Source: Bacteroidota bacterium (lineage in GTDB: Bacteria; Bacteroidota; Bacteroidia; Chitinophagales; Chitinophagaceae). From it: a stretch of DNA of 64,000 nt. This document shows positions 9,123 through 18,226 of this stretch, in pieces; positions within the stretch are counted from its first letter, which is position 1, and each line of letters begins with the position of its first letter. Both the position numbers and the translations under genes were made by a program. The stretch lies in NCBI GenBank assembly GCA_020161435.1, contig JAIUNV010000002.1, positions 124,001 through 188,000 of the forward strand. The letters run 5' to 3'. The notes beneath the pieces are model-generated. The model was not told the origin of the DNA. It did not search any database and was given only the letters and a program-made list of their open reading frames with translations.

Positions 9123-10421
9123 ATGGCAGCAACTCAATACAGTAAATGGTTATTGACGGTAATATTTACCGCTTCATTTTTTGCAGCGAAAACACAGTTG
9201 TATTTCGATAAGGAAAAAATCATATCTCCTTACACCATCCAAAACGAGAAGGCTGAAAAAAGAAAACAACGCCTTATTGATCAGGCTAACTCATTGAACA
9301 CACTCAATATTGACAGCAACGATGGTGAATTAGAATCGGCACTATGGGCTGTAGGCCAGTTTTTGGTACGTACACCGCAAAGCGATGCGGGCGTGGCCCG
9401 GCTGATGCAACAATTCGGCCGCTTATCATCGGGCAACCAACGGGCTTTAATGGAACTGGTATATGGCTTGTATCCCAATGAGTTTATTACAGAAGCCAAA
9501 CGCATTGTACAACAAACGGATCATCCCAAACTGTTTGCACAAACTGCCAGCTACTTATACCGGGCCGATGCAAGCTTGCAAAACTGGTTGTTGCAATTGC
9601 TGCCTAAGCGTTTTCCCAATTATAGCAGCCATGATTTATTGATAGCATTGCAACAGCATTTACAAAAAAGCAATGCTGCTACACTACCTGCTTTAGATAG
9701 CTTATTTGCCCACCAGCAACTGCACAAATTCAAAGTGGTGTATTCATTTCAGCGCAGCCATCGCAATGCACCCGGAATAGCAGTAGTACAGCAAGCTGAT
9801 GGTCGCTTTGCTAAAGACGAACAGGGCCAACTGAAATCTTTTGTGCAACTGGCCCGCTCTGCCAGCAACCTGCCTTATTTCATTACCAATGGCAGTACCC
9901 CGCAGGGTTTGTATGCCATTACAGGTACTGGCATTTCCAAAAATGTATTCATTGGCCCCACACCCAACCTGCAAATGGTGATGATGCACGAAGTAAATCC
10001 ACCCACTTTTACGCATTATTTTCCCATTGTGTTTAATGCCCCTCCGGAGAAATTATACCGCAGTTATTTCCCCGCCAACTGGCAGCAATGGAGCGGTTTG
10101 ATGGAAGCCTACCAAGCGGGCAAAATTGGTCGCAGCGAAATTATTGCACACGGCACCACCATTGATCCGGAATGGTTCAAGGGCCAACCCTACTACCCCA
10201 TTTCACCCACACTTGGTTGCCTTTGTGGTAGAGAAATCTGGGATCCGAAAACAGGTAAAATCAGCAATAGTGACCAATTGAACCTGGTGAATACTTTTAT
10301 TGAAACACCGGGTACAAAAGGCTATCTCATTGTGATCAATTTGGATGACAAACCAGGCCCGGTCACACCCGAAGAAATTGCGCCTATCATTGAGCGATTT
10401 GAAAAAACGATACAGCAATAG
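9123..10421 (+). CDS. Exported L,D-transpeptidase-like protein
   Basis: About 432 residues from the ATG at 9123. An open frame extends further upstream only from a TTG inside the previous gene, and the ATG places a hydrophobic signal segment correctly (WLLTVIFTASFFAA). The N-terminal half is helical with no recognised domain. The C-terminal half has features of YkuD-type L,D-transpeptidases: TPQGLYAITG near residue 265, a His in AHGTT (His343), and SPTLGCLCGRE with Cys366 in the SxxxGC position. YkuD enzymes use this Cys to cross-link or anchor to peptidoglycan. The Arg usually found right after the motif is shifted by an extra Cys and Gly, so the assignment is probable and not certain. It may be co-transcribed with the FAD oxidoreductase. 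Confidence 0.65.
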   Translation: MAATQYSKWLLTVIFTASFFAAKTQLYFDKEKIISPYTIQNEKAEKRKQRLIDQANSLNTLNIDSNDGELESALWAVGQFLVRTPQSDAGVARLMQQFGRLSSGNQRALMELVYGLYPNEFITEAKRIVQQTDHPKLFAQTASYLYRADASLQNWLLQLLPKRFPNYSSHDLLIALQQHLQKSNAATLPALDSLFAHQQLHKFKVVYSFQRSHRNAPGIAVVQQADGRFAKDEQGQLKSFVQLARSASNLPYFITNGSTPQGLYAITGTGISKNVFIGPTPNLQMVMMHEVNPPTFTHYFPIVFNAPPEKLYRSYFPANWQQWSGLMEAYQAGKIGRSEIIAHGTTIDPEWFKGQPYYPISPTLGCLCGREIWDPKTGKISNSDQLNLVNTFIETPGTKGYLIVINLDDKPGPVTPEEIAPIIERFEKTIQQ

Positions 10422-10430
10422 TGCCTAACA

Positions 10431-10460
10431 AGAACGCCACCCGTACTCAGGTGGCGTTCT
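10431..10460. terminator. Terminator between convergent genes
   Basis: A perfect stem AGAACGCCACC with GGTGGCGTTCT lies 10 bases after the stop of the L,D-transpeptidase-like gene and 21 bases from the stop of the convergent iscA-type gene. The plus-strand side continues with TTATCT, a weak T run. Confidence 0.8.
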
Positions 10461-10480
10461 TTATCTGCTTCGAAAAAAAA

Positions 10481-10825
10481 TTAAACTGCAAAGCTGGTAC
10501 CACAGCCACAGGTAGAGCTGGCATTGGGATTATTGAAAGTGAAGCCGCGGCTGTTCAATCCACCTTCCCAGTGAATTTCCATGCCATAGAGATAAATTTC
10601 ATGCGAAGGATTGATCAAACACGGCAATCCTTCTACATCAAAATGTTTGTCCCCTTCCTTGGGCTCATCAAAATCGAGCACATAGGTCATGCCGCTACAG
10701 CCACCACCTTTTACACCTACCCGCAATTGCTTGCCCATGGCCAGTGGCTCTTCCGCCAGCAACCGCTTGAGTTCGGCAATGGCCGAAGCAGTAAACGTAA
10801 CCGGTAATTGTGCAATCATTTCCAT
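10481..10825 (-). CDS. Iron-sulfur cluster carrier, IscA/ErpA/HesB family
   Basis: A protein of 114 residues from the ATG at 10825. Longer starts at 10864 and 10876 are in frame, but the ATG at 10825 has GGAGGA just upstream and lies right after a TAnnTTTG element, so the longer starts would sit upstream of the promoter. The three family cysteines are present: one in GGGCSGM and two in the C-terminal STCGCG motif. These bind the Fe-S cluster or iron during cluster delivery. The body (YVLDFDEP, HEIYLYGMEIHWE) is the usual HesB fold. It is a single gene, not within a visible suf or isc operon. Confidence 0.93.
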   Translation of the reverse strand: MEMIAQLPVTFTASAIAELKRLLAEEPLAMGKQLRVGVKGGGCSGMTYVLDFDEPKEGDKHFDVEGLPCLINPSHEIYLYGMEIHWEGGLNSRGFTFNNPNASSTCGCGTSFAV

Positions 10826-10843
10826 ATGAATTTCCTCCGCTGG

Positions 10844-10851
10844 CAAATTTA
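10844..10851 (-). promoter_or_regulatory. -7 promoter element for the IscA-type gene
   Basis: On the minus strand this reads TAAATTTG, a full match to TAnnTTTG. It is 18 bases before the chosen ATG, which implies a very short leader that still contains GGAGGA. It supports the ATG at 10825 over the longer in-frame starts. Confidence 0.5.
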
Positions 10852-10973
10852 CGGCTATCTCCATTCCTATATCCACCGACCTTTCTTATGACAGAAACAT
10901 TTCTGAAATCGGAAGCCGTATTAACATGCTGTTGATGCATACAGCAAAGCAGGTTAGCACTTACCTTAGCACT

Positions 10974-11492
10974 ATGGATTTTACACATTTAGAAGTAACG
11001 CTTGCCCTCTTTCTGGTAGTCGTGTTGGCCATTTTCGCCTTTTACTTTTTTCAAACACAGCGCATCATGAAAAAGCTGCGCCAAACGCCACCCCGCAATG
11101 CCGAAGCCGACAAGCTTAAAATTGCTGCCTACGAGAGGCTCACACTGTTTGCCGAACGCAACAAGATTGACAATCTGATTAATCGCTTTTACCAGCCCGG
11201 TTTGGATACACAAACCATGCGCCAATTGATGTTGCAATCCATCCGTGAAGAGTTTGACCACAACGTAACACAGCAACTCTATGTAAAAGCCCCTATTTGG
11301 GATGCCGTGAGCAAAATCAAAGAACAAAACATGTTTATCATTAACCAGGTGGCAGCCATGCTACCCGGAGATGCACCGGCCATGGAGTTCAACAAACAAC
11401 TGATTCAACTCATTCATCAAAATGAAAATACTACCATGAACAAAGTAGTATTGGAAGCGTTGCAATTTGAAGTGCAGCAACTGATGAACTAA
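10974..11492 (+). CDS. Membrane-anchored conserved protein, probably DUF7935 type
   Basis: A protein of 172 residues from the ATG at 10974; an ATG 48 bases upstream is in frame but adds a tail with no hydrophobic character. One membrane helix lies at about residues 8-26 ([19 protein letters not shown]), followed by a cytoplasmic alpha-helical domain with conserved-looking segments [30 protein letters not shown] and [19 protein letters not shown] recognise this as a protein often found directly before methylmalonyl-CoA mutase in Bacteroidota; the DUF7935 name is from memory. The function is unknown. Its stop is 10 bases before the mutase start, so the two are very likely co-transcribed. Confidence 0.75.
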   Translation: MDFTHLEVTLALFLVVVLAIFAFYFFQTQRIMKKLRQTPPRNAEADKLKIAAYERLTLFAERNKIDNLINRFYQPGLDTQTMRQLMLQSIREEFDHNVTQQLYVKAPIWDAVSKIKEQNMFIINQVAAMLPGDAPAMEFNKQLIQLIHQNENTTMNKVVLEALQFEVQQLMN

Positions 11493-11502
11493 ACGATTTG
11501 CC

Positions 11503-13068
11503 ATGAGTGATATAAAACCTGTACATACCGACAGTGGTATTCCCATTGATGTACGTTACAATGCTCAATCGAAAAATGCAACGCCAGCATTAGAAGAGCC
11601 GGGAGTCTTTCCTTTTACCCGTGGTGTGCAGTCCGACATGTACCGCGGCCGGCTGTGGACCATGCGCCAGTACGCAGGCTTTAGCACCGCTGAAGAAAGC
11701 AACAAACGCTATCACTACCTGCTCAACCAAGGTGTAATGGGCCTGAGTGTAGCCTTTGATTTGCCCACACAAATAGGCTACGACAGCGACCATGCTTTGG
11801 CCGAAGGTGAAGTAGGAAAAGTTGGTGTTGCTATTGATAGCATTGAAGACATGCAAACACTCTTCAAGGGCATTAATCTGCAGGACGTTAGTACCAGCAT
11901 GACCATCAATGCAACGGGTTATATATTGCTGAGCTTGTATGTAGCTTTGGCCAAACAGCAAGGTGCAGATTTGAGTAAAATAAGTGGCACCATCCAAAAC
12001 GATATTCTGAAAGAATATGCGGCACGTGGCACTTACATTTATCCGCCCAAGCCCAGCATGCGCATCATCACCGATATTTTTGAATGGTGTAGCAAAGACC
12101 TGCCCAAATGGAATACCATTTCTATCAGTGGTTATCACATTCGTGAAGCAGGCAGCACAGCTGTGCAGGAAATAGCATTTACCTTAAGCAATGGAAAGGC
12201 GTATGTAAAAGCCGCTTTGGAAAAAGGCCTCGACATCAATGTATTTGGCAAACGCCTGTCTTTCTTCTTCAATGCACACAACAACTTGTTTGAAGAAGTA
12301 GCCAAGTTTAGAGCAGCCCGAAAAATGTGGGCGAAGATTATGAAAGAGTTGGGCGCAACAGACGAAAAGGCCATGATGCTGCGCTTTCATACACAAACAG
12401 GTGGCAGTACACTCACAGCTCAGCAACCACTCAACAATATTTCAAGAGTAACCTTGCAAACATTGGCCGCAGTAATGGGTGGCACACAAAGTTTGCATAC
12501 CAATGGCTATGATGAAGCACTGAGTTTGCCCACTGAAGAAGCCGCCAGAATTGCGCTGCGTACCCAACAAATTGTGGCGTTTGAAAGTGGTGCAGCAGAT
12601 ACTGTAGACCCGTTGGCCGGCAGTTATTTTGTAGAAGCACTCACTGCAGAAGTAGAAGCCAAAGCATGGGAACTGATGGGAAAAATTGATGCGATGGGTG
12701 GCAGCGTTACTGCTATTGAAGAAGGATTTATGCAGGATGAAATTGCCCGTAGCGCCTACGAGTATCAACGCAATATTGAAAACGGCAGCAAAATTATTGT
12801 GGGCGTCAATAAATTTCAGGTGGCAGAAGAGCAGCACCCGCCGGTGTTTAAAATTGACGACAGTATTCGCCGTATTCAGTCGGAAAAACTGGCGGCACTG
12901 AGAGCCGGCCGCAATGCTGCGTTGGCTGCACAAAGCTTTGCCAACATTGAAGCTGCCGCCAAAGATGGCAGCAACCTCATGCCGCATGTCATCAGCGCCG
13001 TTGAAAACAAATGCACTCTGGGTGAAATTTCAGATGTGCTGCGCCAAGTGTTTGGCGAATACAAATAA
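11503..13068 (+). CDS. Methylmalonyl-CoA mutase, catalytic chain
   Basis: A 521-residue TIM-barrel chain of the B12-dependent mutase that interconverts methylmalonyl-CoA and succinyl-CoA. Signature segments are [51 protein letters not shown] and [14 protein letters not shown]. The Tyr in SDMYRG and the Arg in [10 protein letters not shown] are at the positions that in methylmalonyl-CoA mutases contact the carboxylate of the substrate. This favours methylmalonyl-CoA over isobutyryl-CoA. The chain ends after the barrel: the C-terminal cobalamin domain with DxHxxG is absent, so a separate B12-binding subunit must be encoded elsewhere. It follows the membrane-anchored protein gene by 10 bases and is closed by a terminator. 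Confidence 0.92.
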   Translation: MSDIKPVHTDSGIPIDVRYNAQSKNATPALEEPGVFPFTRGVQSDMYRGRLWTMRQYAGFSTAEESNKRYHYLLNQGVMGLSVAFDLPTQIGYDSDHALAEGEVGKVGVAIDSIEDMQTLFKGINLQDVSTSMTINATGYILLSLYVALAKQQGADLSKISGTIQNDILKEYAARGTYIYPPKPSMRIITDIFEWCSKDLPKWNTISISGYHIREAGSTAVQEIAFTLSNGKAYVKAALEKGLDINVFGKRLSFFFNAHNNLFEEVAKFRAARKMWAKIMKELGATDEKAMMLRFHTQTGGSTLTAQQPLNNISRVTLQTLAAVMGGTQSLHTNGYDEALSLPTEEAARIALRTQQIVAFESGAADTVDPLAGSYFVEALTAEVEAKAWELMGKIDAMGGSVTAIEEGFMQDEIARSAYEYQRNIENGSKIIVGVNKFQVAEEQHPPVFKIDDSIRRIQSEKLAALRAGRNAALAAQSFANIEAAAKDGSNLMPHVISAVENKCTLGEISDVLRQVFGEYK

Positions 13069-13087
13069 GCATCAACAACCATTTTAC

Positions 13088-13116
13088 AAACCCCGGCAAG
13101 CTCCGGGGTTTTCTTT
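13088..13116 (+). terminator. Terminator after methylmalonyl-CoA mutase
   Basis: A 9-bp perfect stem, AAACCCCGG with CCGGGGTTT, lies about 20 bases after the stop codon and is followed by TTCTTT. Confidence 0.9.
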
Positions 13117-13228
13117 CGCCCATTCACGAAAAAACTACCATAGAATAGCCGACAGTTGCTAAATTGCTAACCGCTCACCGTCATTGCTCCGACACATACT
13201 CCATTTTCTTTTTTGTCATTCATTGCCT

Positions 13229-14752
13229 ATGAAACGAATTGTTTATTCCGCCCTCTGTTTACTTTTCGCAGCTACACATACAATGGCACAACTGCCTCAA
13301 TCATTGGGTGACGATTTAGATGCGTACATCAACAAAGGATTAAGCGACTGGCAACTACCGGGATTGGCATTGGTGATTGTAAAAGACGGACAGGTAGTTA
13401 AACTGCAGGGCTACGGAGTAAAAGACATTCAAAGCAAAACACCAGTGGATGCCAACACGCATTTCTTTATTGCCAGCAACAGCAAATTGTTTACAGGTAC
13501 CGCACTGGCCAATTTGGAACAACAAGGCAAGCTCAACCTCAACGATCCCATCACCAAATACTTTCCCGATTATCAGCTATACGATCCCATCAATACAAAG
13601 CTCGTTAGCATTCGGGACATGCTGAGCCACCGTATTGGCACCAAAACTTTTCAGGGCGATTTTACTTTCTGGAACACCACCCTCTCCCGCTCCGACATTA
13701 TGCAGCGGATGCGACTACTGAAACCATCAGCCGTGTTTCGGCAAGAGTATGGCTATTGCAACAGCTGCTTCATGACGGCAGGTGAAATCATTCCGAAAGT
13801 GATAGGCCAAAGCTGGGAGCAATATGTGCAGGATAGCATATTGAACCGGCTGGATATGCGCAACAGTTTTGCGGCTTCCAATGGCATTGAATTGCGCAGC
13901 AAAAACATTGCTACGCCATACACCACTTCGTACACGGGCAACCTCAATGTTGTTCCTTATGACAAATGGGATAACCTTGGTCCGGCAGCCAGCATAGTGA
14001 GTAATGTACAAGACCTTAGCAAGTGGTTGCTGTTTCAATTAGACAGTGGCCGGCACAACGGACAACGGGTGATGCCATGGAGCACACTGGCCAGAACCCG
14101 CAGCATCAATGTAATGACCGGTAGTTTTAAATCATCCGTATATCCCATCAATTTCAGAGGCTATGGCTTGGGCGTATTTGCTGCTGATTACAACGGACAC
14201 CAATTGTACTGGCACACCGGTGGTGCCGCCGGCATGGTGAGCAATGTGTGCTTTGTGCCCGATTTAAAACTGGGCATTGCCATCCTCACCAACAACGATA
14301 ACCAAAACTTTTTTGAAGCATTGCGTTACCAACTGCTCGATTATTTTTTGAAAGTACCAGCAGTAGATCGCAGTGCACAAATGCTACCCGGTTTTCAGCA
14401 AGACATGAAAGAGCAGCTCTCTGAAATTGCCGCATGGCGCAACCGTGTAAAAGGACAAACGCCAACGCTTTCGCTGGAAAAATACACCGGCACTTATGCC
14501 CATGAATTGTACGGAAACATTACTGTTGCCACAAACAACAATAAGCAGTTGACGGTGCGTTTTCAACAGCATCCTGCTATGACGGCAACACTAACTTATA
14601 TGGACAACAATGAGTGGCTGCTGGAATACAGCAATATTGAGTATGGCATTTTTGCTACCAAATTCGATATCAAAAACAATGCTGTGCAATCCCTGCAAAT
14701 TCCCGTGAATCCTTTTGTAGAAATGGATGCGTACACGTTTACCAAACAATGA
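13229..14752 (+). CDS. Exported serine hydrolase, beta-lactamase class C fold, with DUF3471-like C-terminus
   Basis: A protein of 507 residues from the ATG at 13229; a TTG further upstream is in frame but the ATG gives a clean Sec signal ending in THTMAQ. The catalytic domain has the S-x-x-K motif in ASNSKLF (Ser83, Lys86), the Y-x-N motif in YGYCNS, and HTGGAAGM for the third motif, so all three active-site elements are present. The segment after about residue 400 (LEKYTGTYAHELYGNITV) resembles the DUF3471 beta-barrel domain. Such proteins hydrolyse peptides or esters; the substrate here is not known. The stop codon overlaps the next start in ATGA, so it is co-transcribed with the M20 amidohydrolase. 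Confidence 0.88.
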   Translation: MKRIVYSALCLLFAATHTMAQLPQSLGDDLDAYINKGLSDWQLPGLALVIVKDGQVVKLQGYGVKDIQSKTPVDANTHFFIASNSKLFTGTALANLEQQGKLNLNDPITKYFPDYQLYDPINTKLVSIRDMLSHRIGTKTFQGDFTFWNTTLSRSDIMQRMRLLKPSAVFRQEYGYCNSCFMTAGEIIPKVIGQSWEQYVQDSILNRLDMRNSFAASNGIELRSKNIATPYTTSYTGNLNVVPYDKWDNLGPAASIVSNVQDLSKWLLFQLDSGRHNGQRVMPWSTLARTRSINVMTGSFKSSVYPINFRGYGLGVFAADYNGHQLYWHTGGAAGMVSNVCFVPDLKLGIAILTNNDNQNFFEALRYQLLDYFLKVPAVDRSAQMLPGFQQDMKEQLSEIAAWRNRVKGQTPTLSLEKYTGTYAHELYGNITVATNNNKQLTVRFQQHPAMTATLTYMDNNEWLLEYSNIEYGIFATKFDIKNNAVQSLQIPVNPFVEMDAYTFTKQ

Positions 14753-16083
14753 AACAACTAACAACAATAGCTATGAGAAAAACAATGACCGCTTCGCTGT
14801 TGGTGCTCAGCACCGCAGCCATGGCACAACCCAATGCGGCCACCATCAATTCGGGTGCTGCTGCATTGCAGCCCAAATTGGTTGAATGGCGCCGCCACTT
14901 GCACCAGCATCCGGAGCTGGGCAACCGCGAAGTACAAACAGCTGCCTACATTGCAGCACATTTGAAAGCACTTGGCATAGAAGTGCGGGAAAAAGTGGGC
15001 GTTACCGGCGTGGTAGGCATACTGCGTGGCGGCAAGCCCGGCCCGGTAGTAGCACTCCGTGCTGATATGGATGCGCTGCCCGTGAAAGAACGGGTGGACT
15101 TACCTTTTAAATCAACTGTAACGGCCGAGTATTTAGGACAAACCGTTCCGGTGATGCATGCCTGCGGACATGACACACATGTGAGCATTTTGATGGGTAC
15201 AGCACAGTTGCTGGCCAGTATGAAAAAAGATGTACCCGGCACAGTTGTCTTTATTTTTCAACCTGCAGAAGAAGGCCCTCCCGGCAATGAAGAAGGCGGT
15301 GCACCACTTATGATTAAAGAAGGTGCCCTCGACAATCCGAAAGTGGATGCCATTTTTGGATTGCACATCAATTCGCAAACGCCCATCGGTCAAATCAAAT
15401 ACAAACCCGAAGGCACCATGGCTAGCAGCGATTGGTTTACCATTAAAGTAAAAGGCAAACAAACGCATGGTTCACAGCCTTGGTCGGGTGTAGATCCTAT
15501 TATGGTAAGTGCCGCCATTATTGATGGATTGCAAACCATTGTGAGCCGCGAAATGGAACTCACCAAAGCTCCCGTCGTGATTTCTGTTGGTAAAATCAAC
15601 AGTGGTGTTCGCAGCAACATCATTCCTGAAGAAGCAACGATGGAAGGCACCATCCGTACACTGGAACCCAACATGCAAAAGCAATTGCACGAACGCATGA
15701 AGAAACTGGTGACCACCATTGCCGAGGCACATGGCGCTACTGCAGAAATCAACATTGATACCAAAACACTGGTGACGTACAACAATCCGGAGCTTACTGC
15801 CATGATGGTACCATCGCTGGTAAAAGCTGCAGGTGAAGGCAATGTAAAACTCACAGAGTGGACCACCGGTGCAGAAGATTTTTCGTATTTCAGCGACAAA
15901 GTGCCCGGCATCTTTTTCTTTTTGGGTGGCATGCCTGCCGGCAAAAATCCAAAAGAAGCTGCGCCGCACCACACGCCCGATTTTTACATCGACGACAGCA
16001 TGCTCGACGTAGGTGTAAAAGCCTTTGCTAACCTGGTGTTTGACTACGCCGCGTTGAAAGCGCCAACAACCAAGAAAAAATAA
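14749..16083 (+). CDS. Exported M20-family amidohydrolase
   Basis: A protein of 444 residues; the start at 14749 overlaps the stop of the previous gene by 4 bases, and an ATG at 14773 would also give a signal peptide. The N-terminus (TASLLVLSTAAMAQP) is a Sec signal. The metal ligands are visible: HACGHDTH near residue 140, PAEEGPPG with the catalytic Glu near residue 172, and a His near the C-terminus in APHHTPDF. The family (amidohydrolases such as IAA-amino acid or N-acyl amino acid hydrolases) removes acyl groups from amino acids in a di-metal site. The dimerisation domain lies in the middle (KVKGKQTHGSQPW). Coupling to a serine hydrolase suggests joint breakdown of peptides or acylated amino acids. 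Confidence 0.9.
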   Translation: MKQLTTIAMRKTMTASLLVLSTAAMAQPNAATINSGAAALQPKLVEWRRHLHQHPELGNREVQTAAYIAAHLKALGIEVREKVGVTGVVGILRGGKPGPVVALRADMDALPVKERVDLPFKSTVTAEYLGQTVPVMHACGHDTHVSILMGTAQLLASMKKDVPGTVVFIFQPAEEGPPGNEEGGAPLMIKEGALDNPKVDAIFGLHINSQTPIGQIKYKPEGTMASSDWFTIKVKGKQTHGSQPWSGVDPIMVSAAIIDGLQTIVSREMELTKAPVVISVGKINSGVRSNIIPEEATMEGTIRTLEPNMQKQLHERMKKLVTTIAEAHGATAEINIDTKTLVTYNNPELTAMMVPSLVKAAGEGNVKLTEWTTGAEDFSYFSDKVPGIFFFLGGMPAGKNPKEAAPHHTPDFYIDDSMLDVGVKAFANLVFDYAALKAPTTKKK

Positions 16084-16103
16084 ATCGATACATAGTGAAT
16101 GTG

Positions 16104-16135
16104 AAAGCGGTAGCCAATGGTTACCGCTTTTTTTG
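16104..16135 (+). terminator. Terminator after the M20 gene
   Basis: Stem AAAGCGGTA with TACCGCTTT, extended through an almost paired centre (GCCAATGGT), followed by seven T. It begins 21 bases after the stop. Confidence 0.92.
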
Positions 16136-16167
16136 TCACAATAATCTCCCCTTTTCAATACAAGATT

Positions 16168-16186
16168 TTTATCATATTTTGATAAA
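16168..16186. promoter_or_regulatory. Candidate operator: 7-bp inverted repeat upstream of the Crp/Fnr gene
   Basis: TTTATCA and TGATAAA form a perfect inverted repeat with a 5-base spacer, 38 bases upstream of the regulator ATG. It resembles a two-fold protein site and could bind the regulator itself. It is not a canonical CRP (TGTGA-N6-TCACA) or FNR (TTGAT-N4-ATCAA) site, so the partner is inference. Confidence 0.4.
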
Positions 16187-16224
16187 GAGAATTGCTGCTA
16201 TTTCGTAACCGTAAAACGGAAGCT

Positions 16225-16854
16225 ATGAGCCTCGATATTCATCTGTTGCTCGCCATGGGTGCATCTTATCACAAAATGCAAAAAGGCGAAATCATTTTTC
16301 ATGAAGGCGGGTATTGTTACTACTACCATCAGTTGGTGAGTGGCAGCGTACGCTGGGTGAATATTGATGAATACGGACAAGAGCATGTACAATCCATCAT
16401 TGAACCGGGTGAGTGTTTTGGCGAATTACCCTTGTTTGATGACCGGCCTTATGCGGCATCGGCCATTGCAGGAGAAGACTGCCTGATACTGCGCTTACGC
16501 AAAGATGTATTTCGCAAACTCATGAAAGAGGACCATGAATTACATCTGGAAATGAACCGCATTTTGGTAGAAAGAATTCGTTTCAAATTTTTGATGCAGT
16601 ACTCCATTACCCGCCATACACCCGAAGATCGCATCCGCATTTTGCTGGAATATTGTTTGAAGGAAAAACGCCACATTTGTCCGCACAGTTTTCAACTCAA
16701 ACTGACCCGCCAGCAAATAGCCGACCTTGCTGGGTTAAGGGTTGAAACAGTCATCCGGGCCATTCGCAAAATGCATGAAGAAGGTTTGCTGCTGATTGAG
16801 AACCGAAAGATTTTCATTCCGGATTTGCCGCCCCACCACGGCTATCTGAATTAA
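16225..16854 (+). CDS. Crp/Fnr-family transcriptional regulator
   Basis: A protein of 209 residues from the ATG at 16225 (a TTG 33 bases upstream is in frame but less likely). Residues about 15-115 form a cyclic-nucleotide-binding-type beta-roll with GECFGELPLFDDRPYAASA, close to the phosphate-binding cassette of cNMP domains, although the Arg-Ser/Thr pair typical of true cAMP binding is not evident (RPYAAS). Residues about 150-195 form the winged helix with TRQQIADLAGLRVETVIRAI as recognition region. No Fe-S cysteine pattern of FNR is present at the N-terminus. The effector and target genes are unknown. A perfect inverted repeat upstream may be an autoregulatory site. Confidence 0.92.
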   Translation: MSLDIHLLLAMGASYHKMQKGEIIFHEGGYCYYYHQLVSGSVRWVNIDEYGQEHVQSIIEPGECFGELPLFDDRPYAASAIAGEDCLILRLRKDVFRKLMKEDHELHLEMNRILVERIRFKFLMQYSITRHTPEDRIRILLEYCLKEKRHICPHSFQLKLTRQQIADLAGLRVETVIRAIRKMHEEGLLLIENRKIFIPDLPPHHGYLN

Positions 16855-16939
16855 AAAAGAAGTTGCCGACTTTCTGCCAACGGCTTACAGCCATGAAGCT
16901 TTGGGCCTTACATTTACGGCCTTCAATCAATCACATCAC

Positions 16940-18163
16940 ATGGCAGAGAAAAAGTCGGCCGCCATTGGCTTCATTTTCATAACACTACTCATCGACATTA
17001 CCGGCTGGGGATTAATTATTCCGGTTCTACCCCAGTTGATCAAAGACCTGACCGGTGGCGATGTATCTTCTGCTGCAAAATGGGCAGGCTGGTTGGGGTT
17101 TTCTTATGCCATCACCCAGTTTGTTTTTTCGCCCATCATTGGTAACCTGAGCGATAAAGTTGGCCGCCGACCTGTGTTGTTGTTCAGCTTGTTCGGCTTT
17201 GGTATCGACTATATTTTATTGGCCCTCGCCCCCAGCATGGCATGGTTGTTTGCAGGGCGCATTATAGCAGGTATTACCGGAAGTAGCATCACCACAGCCT
17301 CAGCTTACATTGCCGATATCAGTACCACAGAAACCCGGGCCAAAAACTTTGGTATGATTGGCGCTGCATTTGGTGTCGGTTTTATTCTCGGACCGGTACT
17401 CGGTGGTTTGCTCGGTCAGTTTGGTGCCCGTGTACCCTTTTGGACAGCCGCAACGCTATGCCTGCTCAACTGGTTGTATGGTTATTTTGTATTGCCCGAA
17501 TCGTTAGGCAAAGAACATCGTCGGGCATTCAGTTGGTCGAGTGCCATTCCGTTTAAATCGCTGTTGAATCTGCGCAAATACCCAAGCATTACAGCACTCA
17601 TATTTTCATTGACGTTGGTATACATTGCCGGCCATGCGGTACAAAGCAACTGGAGCTTTTATGGCATTGAACGTTTCAACTGGAACGAAAAAATGATTGG
17701 CATTTCTCTGGGCGTCATTGGCTTATTGGTAGGTGCTGTACAAGGTGGTTTGGTTCGGGTCATCAACCCCAAAATTGGCAATGAAAAAAGCGTTTACCTC
17801 GGGTTGTTGTTGTACACCCTTGGCATGGTGTTGTTTGGCTTAGCCACCGAAACCTGGATGATGTTTTTGTTTCTCATTCCCTATTGCTTGGGAGGTATTT
17901 GCGGCCCTGCTTTGCAAGCCATCATCAGCGGACAAGTACCGCCCAACCAGCAAGGCGAATTGCAAGGAGCTCTTACGAGTTTAATGAGTGCCACCAGCAT
18001 TGTAGGCCCGCCACTCATGACCAATACATTCGCCTACTTTACTGATAAAGCCCATCATGTGTACCTACCGGGAGCACCCTTCTTTTTGGGTTCGGCGTTC
18101 ATGCTGGTGAGTGCCTGGCTGGCTTATCGATCGTTGCATCCGGGCAAGGCTGTCGCAGTTTAA
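16940..18163 (+). CDS. MFS transporter, tetracycline-efflux (TetA) type
   Basis: A protein of 407 residues from the ATG at 16940, with twelve predicted membrane helices. The loop between helices 2 and 3 carries the MFS motif A, GNLSDKVGRRP, and helix 5 has motif C-like GAAFGVGFILGPVLGG, typical of drug-proton antiporters. The early segment DITGWGLIIPVLPQLI resembles the first helix of TetA-like proteins. The family pumps out tetracycline or other small molecules; close homologues in environmental Bacteroidota are mostly uncharacterised, so resistance cannot be claimed. It follows the Crp/Fnr gene by 85 bases on the same strand. Confidence 0.88.
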   Translation: MAEKKSAAIGFIFITLLIDITGWGLIIPVLPQLIKDLTGGDVSSAAKWAGWLGFSYAITQFVFSPIIGNLSDKVGRRPVLLFSLFGFGIDYILLALAPSMAWLFAGRIIAGITGSSITTASAYIADISTTETRAKNFGMIGAAFGVGFILGPVLGGLLGQFGARVPFWTAATLCLLNWLYGYFVLPESLGKEHRRAFSWSSAIPFKSLLNLRKYPSITALIFSLTLVYIAGHAVQSNWSFYGIERFNWNEKMIGISLGVIGLLVGAVQGGLVRVINPKIGNEKSVYLGLLLYTLGMVLFGLATETWMMFLFLIPYCLGGICGPALQAIISGQVPPNQQGELQGALTSLMSATSIVGPPLMTNTFAYFTDKAHHVYLPGAPFFLGSAFMLVSAWLAYRSLHPGKAVAV

Positions 18164-18226
18164 TGCACAACTCATGCTCTGTCGTTGGCGCCACAATCAT
18201 TCAGTATCAGAATTCAAATTCCATTT

